Below, piece by piece: positions 1 through 8,026 of a stretch of DNA of 64,000 nt (within the stretch, counting starts at the first letter, position 1; each line of letters opens with the position of its first letter). The stretch comes from Pseudomonas sp. C2B4. Lineage in GTDB: Bacteria > Pseudomonadota > Gammaproteobacteria > Pseudomonadales > Pseudomonadaceae. Location of the stretch: NCBI RefSeq assembly GCF_013359695.1, contig NZ_JABFMU010000024.1:1-64000 (forward strand), given 5' to 3'. The notes below the pieces were generated by a model. It worked only from the letters and a program-made list of their open reading frames with translations, did not search any database and was not told where the DNA came from. The translations under genes were made by a program, and so were the position numbers.

Positions 1-56
1 GAGAGACTGGCGGCGTGAACCTTGACGGGTGTCCAAGATTACTTGACCAGTTCAGC

Positions 57-143
57 CTGCTCGCGAAGACGGCTTATCAGTCGACATCTATGATGCCTGA
101 CACACTGCATTCGCGAGCAGTCTCGCTCCCACATTGGGACTCG
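57..143. repeat. REP/BIME pair at the 3' end of the first GNAT gene
   Basis: A REP half (CTGCTCGCGAAG) and its inverted partner (TTCGCGAGCAG..CTCGCTCCCACA) are about 40 bp apart. The right half lies inside the last codons of the minus-strand acetyltransferase gene. Confidence 0.8.
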
Positions 144-685
144 TGTCGTCGAAGCCATTCCTCCCGGGTGATTTCCCAGACCTCCTTGGCAAATCGCCCA
201 CCAACAAAATCGCCCTCATCGGTACAAATCAAGCGCATGCCGGTACGTACGGAGAGCTTGCGAGAGCCAATGTTCGGCACCGCTTTCGGCACCCGCAGCA
301 CTTCTCGTCCAAGGGTTTCGAACCAGTAGGCGGTGACGACCTCACTGGCTTCTGTCATCAAGCCCTGACCTTGCCATGGCGGGCCGAGCCAGAAGCCGCG
401 GTTGTTGTCCTGCTCGTTCATCAGGCTGATGTTGCCAATCAACTGTTCTGGCGCCGACTTCCGGCGAATCGACCAATGCCATTCCTCGCCAAGGGTCATT
501 GCCGGCAGAGCAATGTTGCGCAAATAGGTGAGCGCACCGTCGGCCGGATAAGGCCATGGGACGAGGGCGTTCAAATAACGCACTACTTCCCAGTGTGGGA
601 ATTGTTGCTGGATGGCTTCGGCATCGGCCAGTTCCAGCGGACGCAGGATCAAGCGTTCGGTATACAGCGTGGGTATGGCGTCCAT
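77..685 (-). CDS. GNAT family N-acetyltransferase (RimJ-like)
   Basis: This 202-residue protein starts with the RimJ/RimL-type opening TERLILRPLE (residues 9-18). The acetyl-CoA pyrophosphate loop is WLGPPWQGQGLMTEA (about 99-113), with a C-terminal element around NIGSRKLSVRTGM. The family transfers acetyl groups from acetyl-CoA to amines or protein N-termini; the substrate here cannot be told. The last 18 residues (about 185-202) are encoded by a REP palindrome, so the natural end was probably near ITREEWLRR (about 172-180) and the gene now reads through into repeat DNA. It shares its direction with the lipoprotein gene upstream (27 bp gap) and may be co-transcribed. Family assignment is firm, substrate unknown. 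Confidence 0.85.
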   Translation of the reverse strand: MDAIPTLYTERLILRPLELADAEAIQQQFPHWEVVRYLNALVPWPYPADGALTYLRNIALPAMTLGEEWHWSIRRKSAPEQLIGNISLMNEQDNNRGFWLGPPWQGQGLMTEASEVVTAYWFETLGREVLRVPKAVPNIGSRKLSVRTGMRLICTDEGDFVGGRFAKEVWEITREEWLRRHESQCGSETARECSVSGIIDVD

Positions 686-711
686 GTTCTTCGCAGCTCC
701 TTGAGGCGGAC

Positions 712-1185
712 TTAGCGGCTGCCGGTCGTGGGCCCCGGCAGGCTGAGCTTGCCACTATCGACGAAGCGCATCGTACCGAACAACCCCCCGGCCAGTTTGC
801 CGCGCAGGACGTAGGGCATGTTGTTCAGGGTCTGCACCTGGCTGAGGCCAAGGGTCTGTCGCAACATCGAGAACGTCGAGACGCTGACCGGTACGCTCAG
901 CACCGTTTCGGAAAAACGCTCGATCGAGCCCGTCTGATCGCTGACACCGGAAGCGAAGGGCTGGCCGTTGATGTCAAGGTCCAGGGCCACGCCGTTGTAG
1001 GTGAGGGTGGTGTCGTTGGGGTTCTGCACGCGAATCTTCACGGCAAAGCGCATTTCCATGTCCTGGCTCTGCAACGGCTGGATGCCCACCACGTTGATGT
1101 TCAGCGGATCGCGATGGGGCAACAGGGCGCAGGCGCTCAGGCAGAGCAACAGCAGAGACAGGATGAACGTATGAACGTTGCGCAT
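712..1185 (-). CDS. LEA14-like (LEA type 2) lipoprotein
   Basis: The 157-residue product has a lipoprotein signal peptide with lipobox LSAC (Cys19), so it should be a membrane-anchored periplasmic lipoprotein. The mature part reads NINVVGIQPLQ..MEMRFAVKIRVQNPNDTTLTY, the usual pattern of the water-stress and hypersensitive-response (LEA14/WHy) immunoglobulin-like fold, including the NPN motif. In Pseudomonas such proteins are small, common and of unknown exact role; a stress or envelope function is inference. The start at 1185 gives a compact signal peptide, whereas the longer frame upstream would bury it. Confidence 0.8.
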   Translation of the reverse strand: MRNVHTFILSLLLLCLSACALLPHRDPLNINVVGIQPLQSQDMEMRFAVKIRVQNPNDTTLTYNGVALDLDINGQPFASGVSDQTGSIERFSETVLSVPVSVSTFSMLRQTLGLSQVQTLNNMPYVLRGKLAGGLFGTMRFVDSGKLSLPGPTTGSR

Positions 1186-1259
1186 GGACGTGCTCTCTCA
1201 AAGGCTCTCTATCGGCAGAGAAGCGGCTGAACCGTCAGCGGCTCAGCCCTTGAGCGTTT

Positions 1260-2732
1260 CTAGCGGTTCAACTGTGCGGCACCGGGCGACATTGCCGGTT
1301 CACCCTTGGCCGGCACATCGGGATTCTCCATGACCTGCAGAATCGAGGCTTCCGGATCGAAATCGTCCTCTTCAAGCTCAATGAATTCCTCGGGCAGAAA
1401 GATATTCAAAACGATCGCGCACAACGCGCCAACGGTAATCGGCGATTCGAAGATGTTGTGCAGTGCCTTGGGCAACTCACGCAAGACTTCCGGTACCGCC
1501 GCCACACCCAGGCCCATGCCGATAGAAATCGCCACGATCAGCATGTTGCGTCGATGCAGGCCTGCTTCGGCGAGGATCTTGATCCCGGCCACGGCCACGG
1601 TGCCGAACATCACCAGCTCGGCGCCGCCGAGCACCGGTTTGGGCATCAGTTGCAGCACGGCGCCAATCATCGGGAACAGCCCCAATACCACCAGCAGCCC
1701 GGCAATGAAAAACGCCACGTAGCGGCTGGCCACGCCGGTCAGCTGTATCACGCCGTTGTTCTGCGCGAAGGTCACCATCGGCATGCTGTTGAACACGGCG
1801 GCCATGGCCGAATTGAGACCGTCGGCCAGCAACCCCGACTTGATCCGGCGGATGTAGACCGGGCCCTTGACCGGCTGCCGGGAAATCATCGAGTTGGCGG
1901 TCAGGTCACCGGCTGCTTCCAGCGGCGACACCAGGAAAATCACTGCCACCGGCACGAACGCGACCCAATCGAAAGAGAACCCGTACTTGAACGGCACCGG
2001 CACGCTCATCAGCGGTACGGCGGGCAGGCTGGCGAAGTCGACGTGCCCCAGGAGCCAGGCGACCCCATAACCCAGGGTCAGGCCGATGACAATCGCGCCC
2101 AGGCGCAGGAAGGGGACATCCACCCGGTTCAATACGACGATGGTCCCCAGTACCAGCGCCGCGAGGCCCAGATGGCTGGCCGCGCCGAGGTCGGTGGCAC
2201 CGAAACCGCCGGCAATGTCGGTCATGGCGACCTTGATCAACGACAGGCCCATGAGCGTGATGATGGTGCCGGTCACCACCGGGGTGATCAGCATGCGCAA
2301 TTTGCCGATGAACTGGCTCAACACCACTTCGATGAACGCGGCGAAGAAGCACACGCCGAAGATGGTCGAGAGGATTTCATCGGTACCGCCACCCCGGGCC
2401 TTGACCATGAACCCGGCGCTGAGGATCACGCTGATAAACGAAAAACTGGTGCCTTGCAGGCACAACAGGCCGGAACCGATGGGGCCGAAGCGCCGCGCCT
2501 GCACAAAGGTGCCCAGGCCCGAGACGAACAGCGCCATGCTGATCAGGTAGGGAATCTCGCTTTGCAGGCCCAGGGCGCTGCCCATGATCAGCGTCGGGGT
2601 GATGATCCCGACAAAACTGGCGAGCACGTGTTGCAGCGCGGCGAAGACGGTGGCGGTCAGGTGCGGGCGGTCGTCGAGGCCGTATATCAGGTCGTTGTGG
2701 CGGGGGGCAGGGGGTTTTTCAGAGGCGGTCAT
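1260..2732 (-). CDS. NCS2 family nucleobase:cation symporter (xanthine/uric acid type)
   Basis: This 490-residue polytopic membrane protein has about 12-14 hydrophobic segments. The N-terminal pattern PHLTATVFAALQHVLASFVGIITP is the family's conserved first helix with its QH pair. A later segment contains FAQNNGVIQLTG, matching the NCS2 signature loop. NCS2 members import xanthine, uric acid or uracil with protons or sodium. The length and the acidic C-terminal tail fit the xanthine/urate branch better than UraA, but substrate is not proven. It is transcribed away from the lipoprotein gene's 5' end with a short gap. No purine catabolic genes are nearby. Confidence 0.85.
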   Translation of the reverse strand: MTASEKPPAPRHNDLIYGLDDRPHLTATVFAALQHVLASFVGIITPTLIMGSALGLQSEIPYLISMALFVSGLGTFVQARRFGPIGSGLLCLQGTSFSFISVILSAGFMVKARGGGTDEILSTIFGVCFFAAFIEVVLSQFIGKLRMLITPVVTGTIITLMGLSLIKVAMTDIAGGFGATDLGAASHLGLAALVLGTIVVLNRVDVPFLRLGAIVIGLTLGYGVAWLLGHVDFASLPAVPLMSVPVPFKYGFSFDWVAFVPVAVIFLVSPLEAAGDLTANSMISRQPVKGPVYIRRIKSGLLADGLNSAMAAVFNSMPMVTFAQNNGVIQLTGVASRYVAFFIAGLLVVLGLFPMIGAVLQLMPKPVLGGAELVMFGTVAVAGIKILAEAGLHRRNMLIVAISIGMGLGVAAVPEVLRELPKALHNIFESPITVGALCAIVLNIFLPEEFIELEEDDFDPEASILQVMENPDVPAKGEPAMSPGAAQLNR

Positions 2733-2840
2733 GGTTATGTGCGGGCCAGAAGGCGGGGCCGGGTCAGAAAATGGAGGCGCAGGATGCCAGAAAGACTATT
2801 TTGTGGCGAGCGATGGGGCCTGCATCCACCACATCTCCCC

Positions 2841-2933
2841 CTGTGGGAGCGAGCCTGCTCGCGAAGAGGCCGGTACATCCAACATCTATGTTGCCTGTTA
2901 CGCCCCCTTCGCGAGCAGGCTCGCTCCCACAGG
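2841..2933. repeat. REP/BIME pair
   Basis: TGTGGGAGCGAGCCTGCTCGCGAA is followed about 40 bp later by its inverted copy. The element ends 2 bp from the stop codon of the LysR gene. Confidence 0.9.
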
Positions 2934-2934
2934 A

Positions 2935-3846
2935 TTAGTGTTGGCCTTCAGGGCAGGCAAACGCCGCCAGCAAATCTTCTTCAAATGCCTTCTGCGCATC
3001 CCCCGGCACCTGCGCCCGATGACGGGCCAGGTGAAACGCCACCTCGAAACTCATGCCTTGGCGGCGCACGGCCCGCAGCAAGCCCTTGTCCTCCCAGTGA
3101 CGGGCAAAGTGCTCAGGCAGATAGCCGATGTGCTTGCCGGACAGAATGAAGGCGAGGGTGCCTTCGACCTGCTCGGAGCGTGCCGAACACTGTTTTCCTT
3201 GAAAGGGCTCGTCGCTGCGAAGGAAGCGGTACGGATGATCGACCCGGTCGCAGGCCTGCAGCGCCTGGTCATCCGGCGCGTCATTGTCGAATAACGGATG
3301 GCCGGCCGCGCAGTACAGGTGTTGGGTTTCCGTGAACAGTTCGCGATAGTCGAAAGCGCCTTGTATCTGCGAGAAATAGCCGATGGCCAAATCCAGCCGC
3401 TGTTGCAACAGCAAGCGCTCCATGTCGCCGGGCATGGCACTCATCAATTCGATGCGCACCGATTCGTCGCGCTCGCGAAAGCGCCGGATCGCCTCGGCCA
3501 CCCGTTGCAACACCGATTGATCCAGTGCTTCGGACAGGCCCAGGCGCACCTCACCGATCAGCCGCCCGGCGACGCCGTTGGATTGATGACGGAACGCTTC
3601 GATGGATTCGAACAGCCCGCGAGTGGCACTGAGCAGTTGTTCGCCCTTGGGCGTGATCCTGAATCCGCCCTTGCCACGGCTGCACAAGCGATAGCCGAGG
3701 CGGGTTTCCAGTTTGGCCATTTGCTGGCTGATGCTGGACTGGCTCAGGCCCAGTTCACCCTGGGCCGCGCTGAAGCCGCCACACTCCACCACGCTGACAA
3801 ACAGGCGCAGCAGTTGCAGGTCCAGATCGTGGAGTTGACCGAGCAT
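2935..3846 (-). CDS. LysR family transcriptional regulator (divergent from the agmatinase operon)
   Basis: This 303-residue protein has an N-terminal winged helix-turn-helix (LQLLRLFVSVVECGGFSAAQGELGLSQSSISQQMAKLE, about residues 9-48) and a LysR substrate-binding domain. I chose the ATG at 3846, which has AAGGAG 9 bp upstream; a TTG lies one codon earlier. It is transcribed divergently from the binding-protein/agmatinase pair, the standard arrangement for a LysR activator of the neighbouring operon. A 15-bp perfect inverted repeat in the shared gap is a likely binding site. Regulation by agmatine or a related guanidino compound is inference. Confidence 0.88.
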   Translation of the reverse strand: MLGQLHDLDLQLLRLFVSVVECGGFSAAQGELGLSQSSISQQMAKLETRLGYRLCSRGKGGFRITPKGEQLLSATRGLFESIEAFRHQSNGVAGRLIGEVRLGLSEALDQSVLQRVAEAIRRFRERDESVRIELMSAMPGDMERLLLQQRLDLAIGYFSQIQGAFDYRELFTETQHLYCAAGHPLFDNDAPDDQALQACDRVDHPYRFLRSDEPFQGKQCSARSEQVEGTLAFILSGKHIGYLPEHFARHWEDKGLLRAVRRQGMSFEVAFHLARHRAQVPGDAQKAFEEDLLAAFACPEGQH

Positions 3847-3882
3847 CAAACATTACTCCTTGGTAATGTCAGGTTAATACAC

Positions 3883-3897
3883 TTGATATTTTATCAA
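3883..3897. promoter_or_regulatory. Candidate LysR operator
   Basis: TTGATA-TTT-TATCAA is a perfect inverted repeat that fits the T-N11-A LysR box. It lies between the divergent LysR gene and the polyamine-binding-protein gene. Confidence 0.5.
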
Positions 3898-3947
3898 TGT
3901 ATCCGACGTCGCATCCTGCAACCACTTCCTCCGGTCAGGTGTTCGTC

Positions 3948-5042
3948 ATGGCTCCCGTGTTCAAGATGTGTGTCCCCGCGCTTTTCCTTGCCATGGCCGC
4001 AGCGGCCCAGGCCGAAGAAAAAGTCGTCAATCTTTACAGTTGGGCCGATTACGTCGCCCCTGAAACCCTGCAGCGTTTCGAACAGGAAACCGGCATTCAC
4101 GTGCGCTACGACACTTTCGATGCGCCGGAAGTGCTGGAAACCAAGCTGCTCACGGGCGGCAGTGGCTATGACGTGGTGGTGCCGTCCTCCAGCGTCCTGG
4201 CGCGGGGCCTGGCGGCCGGCGCGTTGAAAGCCATTCCCCATGAAGGCCTGAAGGGGTATGCCAACCTTGACCCGGACATGTTGGAGAAACTCGCCGCTGT
4301 CGATCCCGGCAATCAATATGGCGTGCCCTATACCTGGGGCACCCTGGGGCTGGGGATGAATGTCGAGGCGGTGCAGAAACGCCTGCCGAACGTGCCGCTC
4401 AACAGCCTGGATCTGCTGTTCAAGCCCGAATACGCCAGCCAGCTCAAGGACTGCGGCATTGCGATCATTGACTCGCCCCAGGAAGTGATCGGCCTCGCGT
4501 TGCACTATCTGGGCAAGGATCCCTACAGCACGGACAAGCAGGATCTCGACGCGGCACAGGGCCTGTTGCACAAGCTGCAACCTTCGGTGCTGTACGTCGC
4601 CAGCGGGCGGCAGATCAACGATCTGGCCAATGGCAGTGTCTGCCTGGCATTGGCGTATAACGGCGATGCCAGCATGGCCGCCGATCAGGCGCGCAAGGCC
4701 AACAAGCCCTACGAAATCGCCTATCGGATTCCGAAGGAAGGCACCCTGGTCTGGCAGGACAACCTGGCGATCCCCAAGGACGCGCCGCACCCCGAAGCCG
4801 CACGCCAGTTCATCGAATTCATGTTGCGTCCCGAATCCGTCGCCGCGCTGACCAACACCCTGTTCTTCGCCACCGCCAACCAGGCCGCGACTCCGCTGGT
4901 GGACGAGGCGGTGCGCACCGATCCGGACATTTACCCGCCCGCCGACGTGCGTGGCCGGTTGTACGCCGACCGCAGCATGAGCCTCAAGGACATGCGTCAG
5001 CGCACCCGTCTGTGGACCGCTTTCCGTAGCCGCCAACAATAA
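3948..5042 (+). CDS. Periplasmic polyamine-type substrate-binding protein (PotF/SpuD-like)
   Basis: A signal peptide (MAPVFKMCVPALFLAMAAAAQA, cleavage after AQA) precedes a mature domain starting KVVNLYSWADYV. This is the hallmark start of PotD/PotF/SpuD spermidine-putrescine receptors, and the family motifs GYDVVVPSS and NQYGVPYTWGT are also present. The product is 364 residues from the ATG at 3948; an in-frame ATG at 3897 would place extra residues before the signal peptide. The stop lies 14 bp before agmatinase, so the two are almost certainly co-transcribed. No permease or ATPase subunits are nearby, so it either docks on an ABC transporter encoded elsewhere or acts as a sensor. Agmatine or another guanidino compound is the likely ligand by context. 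Confidence 0.85.
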   Translation: MAPVFKMCVPALFLAMAAAAQAEEKVVNLYSWADYVAPETLQRFEQETGIHVRYDTFDAPEVLETKLLTGGSGYDVVVPSSSVLARGLAAGALKAIPHEGLKGYANLDPDMLEKLAAVDPGNQYGVPYTWGTLGLGMNVEAVQKRLPNVPLNSLDLLFKPEYASQLKDCGIAIIDSPQEVIGLALHYLGKDPYSTDKQDLDAAQGLLHKLQPSVLYVASGRQINDLANGSVCLALAYNGDASMAADQARKANKPYEIAYRIPKEGTLVWQDNLAIPKDAPHPEAARQFIEFMLRPESVAALTNTLFFATANQAATPLVDEAVRTDPDIYPPADVRGRLYADRSMSLKDMRQRTRLWTAFRSRQQ

Positions 5043-5056
5043 ACAAGGAGCCCGAG

Positions 5057-6016
5057 ATGGACGTCCCGATGCAAAACGATCAGGCCATGACCCGCGACAG
5101 TCTGTATGGCACTGCCGCCGAAAGTACCTACGCCGGCATCACCAGTTTCATGCGCCGTCGCTACAGCCGTGACTTGCGCGGTGTCGACGTCGCGGTCAGC
5201 GGCGTGCCGTTCGACACGGCCACAAGCAACCGTCCCGGCGCGCGTTTCGGACCGAGAGGGATTCGTGCTGCGTCCACCGGGATCGCCTGGGAACGCCACT
5301 GGCCCTGGACGTTCGATCCGTTCGATCACCTGGCGGTCGTCGACTTCGGTGATTGCGACTTCGATTACGGTTCCCCGCAATCGACCCCGGAAACCATCGA
5401 GGCCCACGCCGAACACATCCTTAGCGCGGGCAGCGCGATGCTGACCTTTGGTGGCGATCACTTCATCACCTATCCGCTGCTCAAGGCCCACGCACGCAAA
5501 CATGGTCCGTTGTCGCTGATCCACTTCGACGCCCACAGCGACACCTGGCCGGACGAAGAGGGCAAGCGCATCGACCACGGCACCATGTTCTGGCATGCGG
5601 CCAAAGAAGGGCTGGTTGATCCGTCGCGTTCGGTGCAGATCGGCTTGCGCACCACCAATGATGATCATCAGGGCTTTGAGGTCCTGGATGCGCGGCAGGT
5701 GCATCGGCGCGGGGTGGATGCGATTGTCGAGGCCATTCGGGCACGGGTCGGTGACCACCCGGTGTACCTGACCTTCGACATCGATTGCCTCGACCCGGCC
5801 TTTGCCCCGGGTACCGGAACGCCGGTGTGTGGTGGCTTGAGTACGGTGCAGGCCCTGGAAATCCTCGGCGGGTTGCGCGGGATCAACCTGGTGGGCATGG
5901 ATGTGGTGGAGGTGGCGCCGGCGTATGACAATGCGGACATCACTTCGCTGGCGGCGGCGACGTTGGCGATGGAGATGCTGTGTTTGTATGCGGCCAGGCA
6001 TAAGGTTGATCGGTAA
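5057..6016 (+). CDS. speB: Agmatinase (ureohydrolase)
   Basis: This 319-residue arginase/agmatinase-fold enzyme shows all the manganese-binding signatures: FGGDHF, HFDAHSDTW and FDIDCLDPAFAPGTGTP. Reading along its length it closely resembles E. coli SpeB, including SVQIGLRT and VGMDVVEVAPAYD. It hydrolyses agmatine to putrescine and urea in the cytoplasm. Guanidinobutyrase (GbuA) is a close relative in Pseudomonas and cannot be excluded by eye. The AAGGAG 8 bp before the ATG supports the start. It is the second gene of an operon with a polyamine-type binding protein, under a divergent LysR regulator, which fits use of an external guanidino compound. Confidence 0.88.
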   Translation: MDVPMQNDQAMTRDSLYGTAAESTYAGITSFMRRRYSRDLRGVDVAVSGVPFDTATSNRPGARFGPRGIRAASTGIAWERHWPWTFDPFDHLAVVDFGDCDFDYGSPQSTPETIEAHAEHILSAGSAMLTFGGDHFITYPLLKAHARKHGPLSLIHFDAHSDTWPDEEGKRIDHGTMFWHAAKEGLVDPSRSVQIGLRTTNDDHQGFEVLDARQVHRRGVDAIVEAIRARVGDHPVYLTFDIDCLDPAFAPGTGTPVCGGLSTVQALEILGGLRGINLVGMDVVEVAPAYDNADITSLAAATLAMEMLCLYAARHKVDR

Positions 6017-6028
6017 ACACAAACCATT

Positions 6029-6120
6029 GTGGGAGCGAGCCTGCTCGCGAAGGCGGTGTGTCAGTTAGCATTAATATTGACTGACACAGCGCATTCGCGA
6101 GCAGGCTCGCTCCCACAGGG
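6029..6120. repeat. REP/BIME pair
   Basis: Two inverted REP copies lie between the convergent agmatinase and aldo/keto reductase genes and probably also serve as the terminator region. Confidence 0.9.
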
Positions 6121-6129
6121 GGAAATGAG

Positions 6130-7182
6130 TCAGGCCACCGGGATTTTCGGCAGATCCAGGGTGACGCCCCCGCTGAACCGTGCAAACGAACCGCTGATGG
6201 ATTCATGGGGCACACCTTTGGCCACCTCGCTGACGCCATCGAGCCGCGTCAATTGCTCGGCATTCAGCTGCACGTTCAAGGCTCCCAGGGTTGCGTCCAG
6301 TTGTTCACGGGTGCGCGAGCCGAGAATCGGAATCAGCGTGGTGGTCGAGCGCTTCGCTTGTTCGCGTAGCCAGGCGATGGCTACATGGGTCGGGCTGGCG
6401 GCCAGTTCCTCGGCAACGGCCAGCAAGGCGTCGAGGAGGGCGGTTTCACGGGCGCTTTTCTCGGTATGTACCAACACGCCGAGTTTAGTGGCGCGGTTGT
6501 CGCCTTGGGTGTTGCGGTACTTGCCGGTGAGGAAGCCGCCACCCAGCGGTGACCACAAGGTCGCCGCCAGTCCCAGCGCTTCGGCCATGGGTAGTTGCTC
6601 GCGCTCGGCGGTGCGCTCGGCCAGGCTGTATTCGACCTGAATCGCCGCAATCGGCGCAAAACCGCGCACCTCGGCCAGCAGGTCGGCCCGGGCGATGCGC
6701 CACGCCGGGAAGTTCGACAGCCCGGCGTAATGGATCTTGCCGGCGCGTACCAGATCGTCGAAACCACGCAGGATTTCTTCCATTGGCGTCACGCCGTCGC
6801 TCATGTGCGCCCAGAACAGGTCGAGGTGATCGGTCTTCAGCCGTTTCAAACTCTCTTCCACGGCGCGAACCATGTTCTTGCGGTTGTTGCCAGTGTGGGA
6901 AATGCCCGCTGCTGGTGTAGTCCCCAAGGTGTATTTACTGGCGATGACCAGGTGATCCCGCTCCGCGGCGATGAACTCGCTGAGCATGGCTTCCGACTGA
7001 CCGCCCTGATAGCCGTTGGCGGTGTCGATGAAGTTGCCGCCGGCTTTCAGGTAACCGTCGAAAATGGCCTTGGCTTCATCACGCTCGGCGCCATGCCCCC
7101 AACCGGTGCCGAAGTTGCCGGCACCCAACGCCAGTTCGGAAACCCGCAGGCCGGTTTTACGGCCAAATACTTTGTAATGCAT
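6130..7182 (-). CDS. Aldo/keto reductase
   Basis: The 350-residue protein starts MHYKVFGRKTGLRVSELALG and contains NFIDTANGYQGGQSE (catalytic Asp/Tyr region), the SLKRLKTDHLDLFWAH strand and NADPH-binding elements near GSRTREQL. This is an NADPH-dependent AKR of the YajO/AKR11-12 type with unknown carbonyl substrate. A perfect 7+7 inverted repeat lies just upstream of its start and may bind a repressor. The gene stands alone. Confidence 0.9.
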   Translation of the reverse strand: MHYKVFGRKTGLRVSELALGAGNFGTGWGHGAERDEAKAIFDGYLKAGGNFIDTANGYQGGQSEAMLSEFIAAERDHLVIASKYTLGTTPAAGISHTGNNRKNMVRAVEESLKRLKTDHLDLFWAHMSDGVTPMEEILRGFDDLVRAGKIHYAGLSNFPAWRIARADLLAEVRGFAPIAAIQVEYSLAERTAEREQLPMAEALGLAATLWSPLGGGFLTGKYRNTQGDNRATKLGVLVHTEKSARETALLDALLAVAEELAASPTHVAIAWLREQAKRSTTTLIPILGSRTREQLDATLGALNVQLNAEQLTRLDGVSEVAKGVPHESISGSFARFSGGVTLDLPKIPVA

Positions 7183-7238
7183 GGGATGACTCCTGAAGGT
7201 ACGTCGAGGTCGATATAAATTATGTGCGAAATCTATTA

Positions 7239-7258
7239 AATATGATCCTAGTCATATT
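7239..7258. promoter_or_regulatory. Candidate operator upstream of aldo/keto reductase
   Basis: AATATGA-N6-TCATATT is a perfect inverted repeat about 57-76 bp upstream of the reductase start, in AT-rich DNA. The size and symmetry suit a TetR- or MarR-type dimer. No such regulator gene is adjacent. Confidence 0.4.
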
Positions 7259-7325
7259 CAGCGTCAAGCTCCTTTTTCCTCGGTTCAGTTGTAGGCGCAA
7301 TGCTTGCGGTTGTACCCGTTTTTTT

Positions 7326-7941
7326 TGTGGGAGCGAGCCTGCTCGCGAAGGCGGCCTGACAGCCGACCTGGCTTTTGCGGATGCACCCCATTCCCTGTGG
7401 GAGCGGGCTTGCCCGCGATGGCGGCCTGATGGCCGACCTGTCTTTCGTTGACTAAGTACATATCCATTCCTGCGGTAACGGCCACTTAGGGTTTCGCCCT
7501 TACGGCGAGTCACTTGGAAGAGCCCCAAGTAACCAAGGGCTCTTGCCCCTGTCGTTCGGTGCCTCGCTGTGGCTCGGCATGCCCTCGTTCCGGTCCTGCT
7601 CCGTGGGCCCGCCGCGATCGGCCATCCTTGGCCGTGCGCGGCTAACCCGGCATCCATGCCGGGTTGCCCACTGCGCAGAACCTCCACTCGGCCTCTCGAG
7701 GGGGCGTGTACCGCGAAAAACCAAAGCGAGGCGGCCTGACAGCCGACCTGGCTTTGGCCGGGGAACTCGGTCCCCTTTGTGGGAGCTGGCTCGCCAGCGA
7801 TGGCGGATTACAAGCCGACCTGAATTTCGCGCATTTCCCCGATCCCCTGTGGGAGCGAGCCTGCTCGCGAAGGCGGCAGTGCAGTCGACGATGCAGTGCC
7901 TGAGCCACCGACATCGCGAGCAAGCTTTGCTCCTACAGGTA
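7326..7941. repeat. Repeat-dense intergenic block (REPs plus a longer dispersed-type repeat)
   Basis: The 844 bp between the reductase and the YafY-type gene hold no convincing gene. REP units occur at about 7326, 7396, 7778, 7849 and 7915, several followed by the same GGCGGCCTGACAGCCGACC tail. Between them, roughly 7450-7740, is a longer block that opens CACTTAGGGTTTCGCCCTTACGG and contains a 10-bp-stem hairpin at 7644-7665 (AACCCGGCAT/ATGCCGGGTT). I recognise this block as a type widely scattered between genes in P. fluorescens-group chromosomes, where it is often mis-annotated as small proteins. Confidence 0.7.
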
Positions 7942-8026
7942 TGCGGTGTTTCCACTTTGCTGCTGACAGTTTCTGACAGGGGGCTCTGCTAAGCTCCCTC
8001 GACTCTCCGGACAGGACCTGCCCATC

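Noticed and set aside
1458..3149. Long plus-strand open frame (563 codons) opposite the purine permease and LysR genes
   Set aside because: It is antisense to two clear genes, rich in His/Gln/Arg as expected from a high-GC shadow frame, and has no family motif.
7500..7955. Several 60-150-codon frames in the repeat block
   Set aside because: All lie in REP or dispersed-repeat DNA on both strands with no start signals; probable mis-annotation traps.
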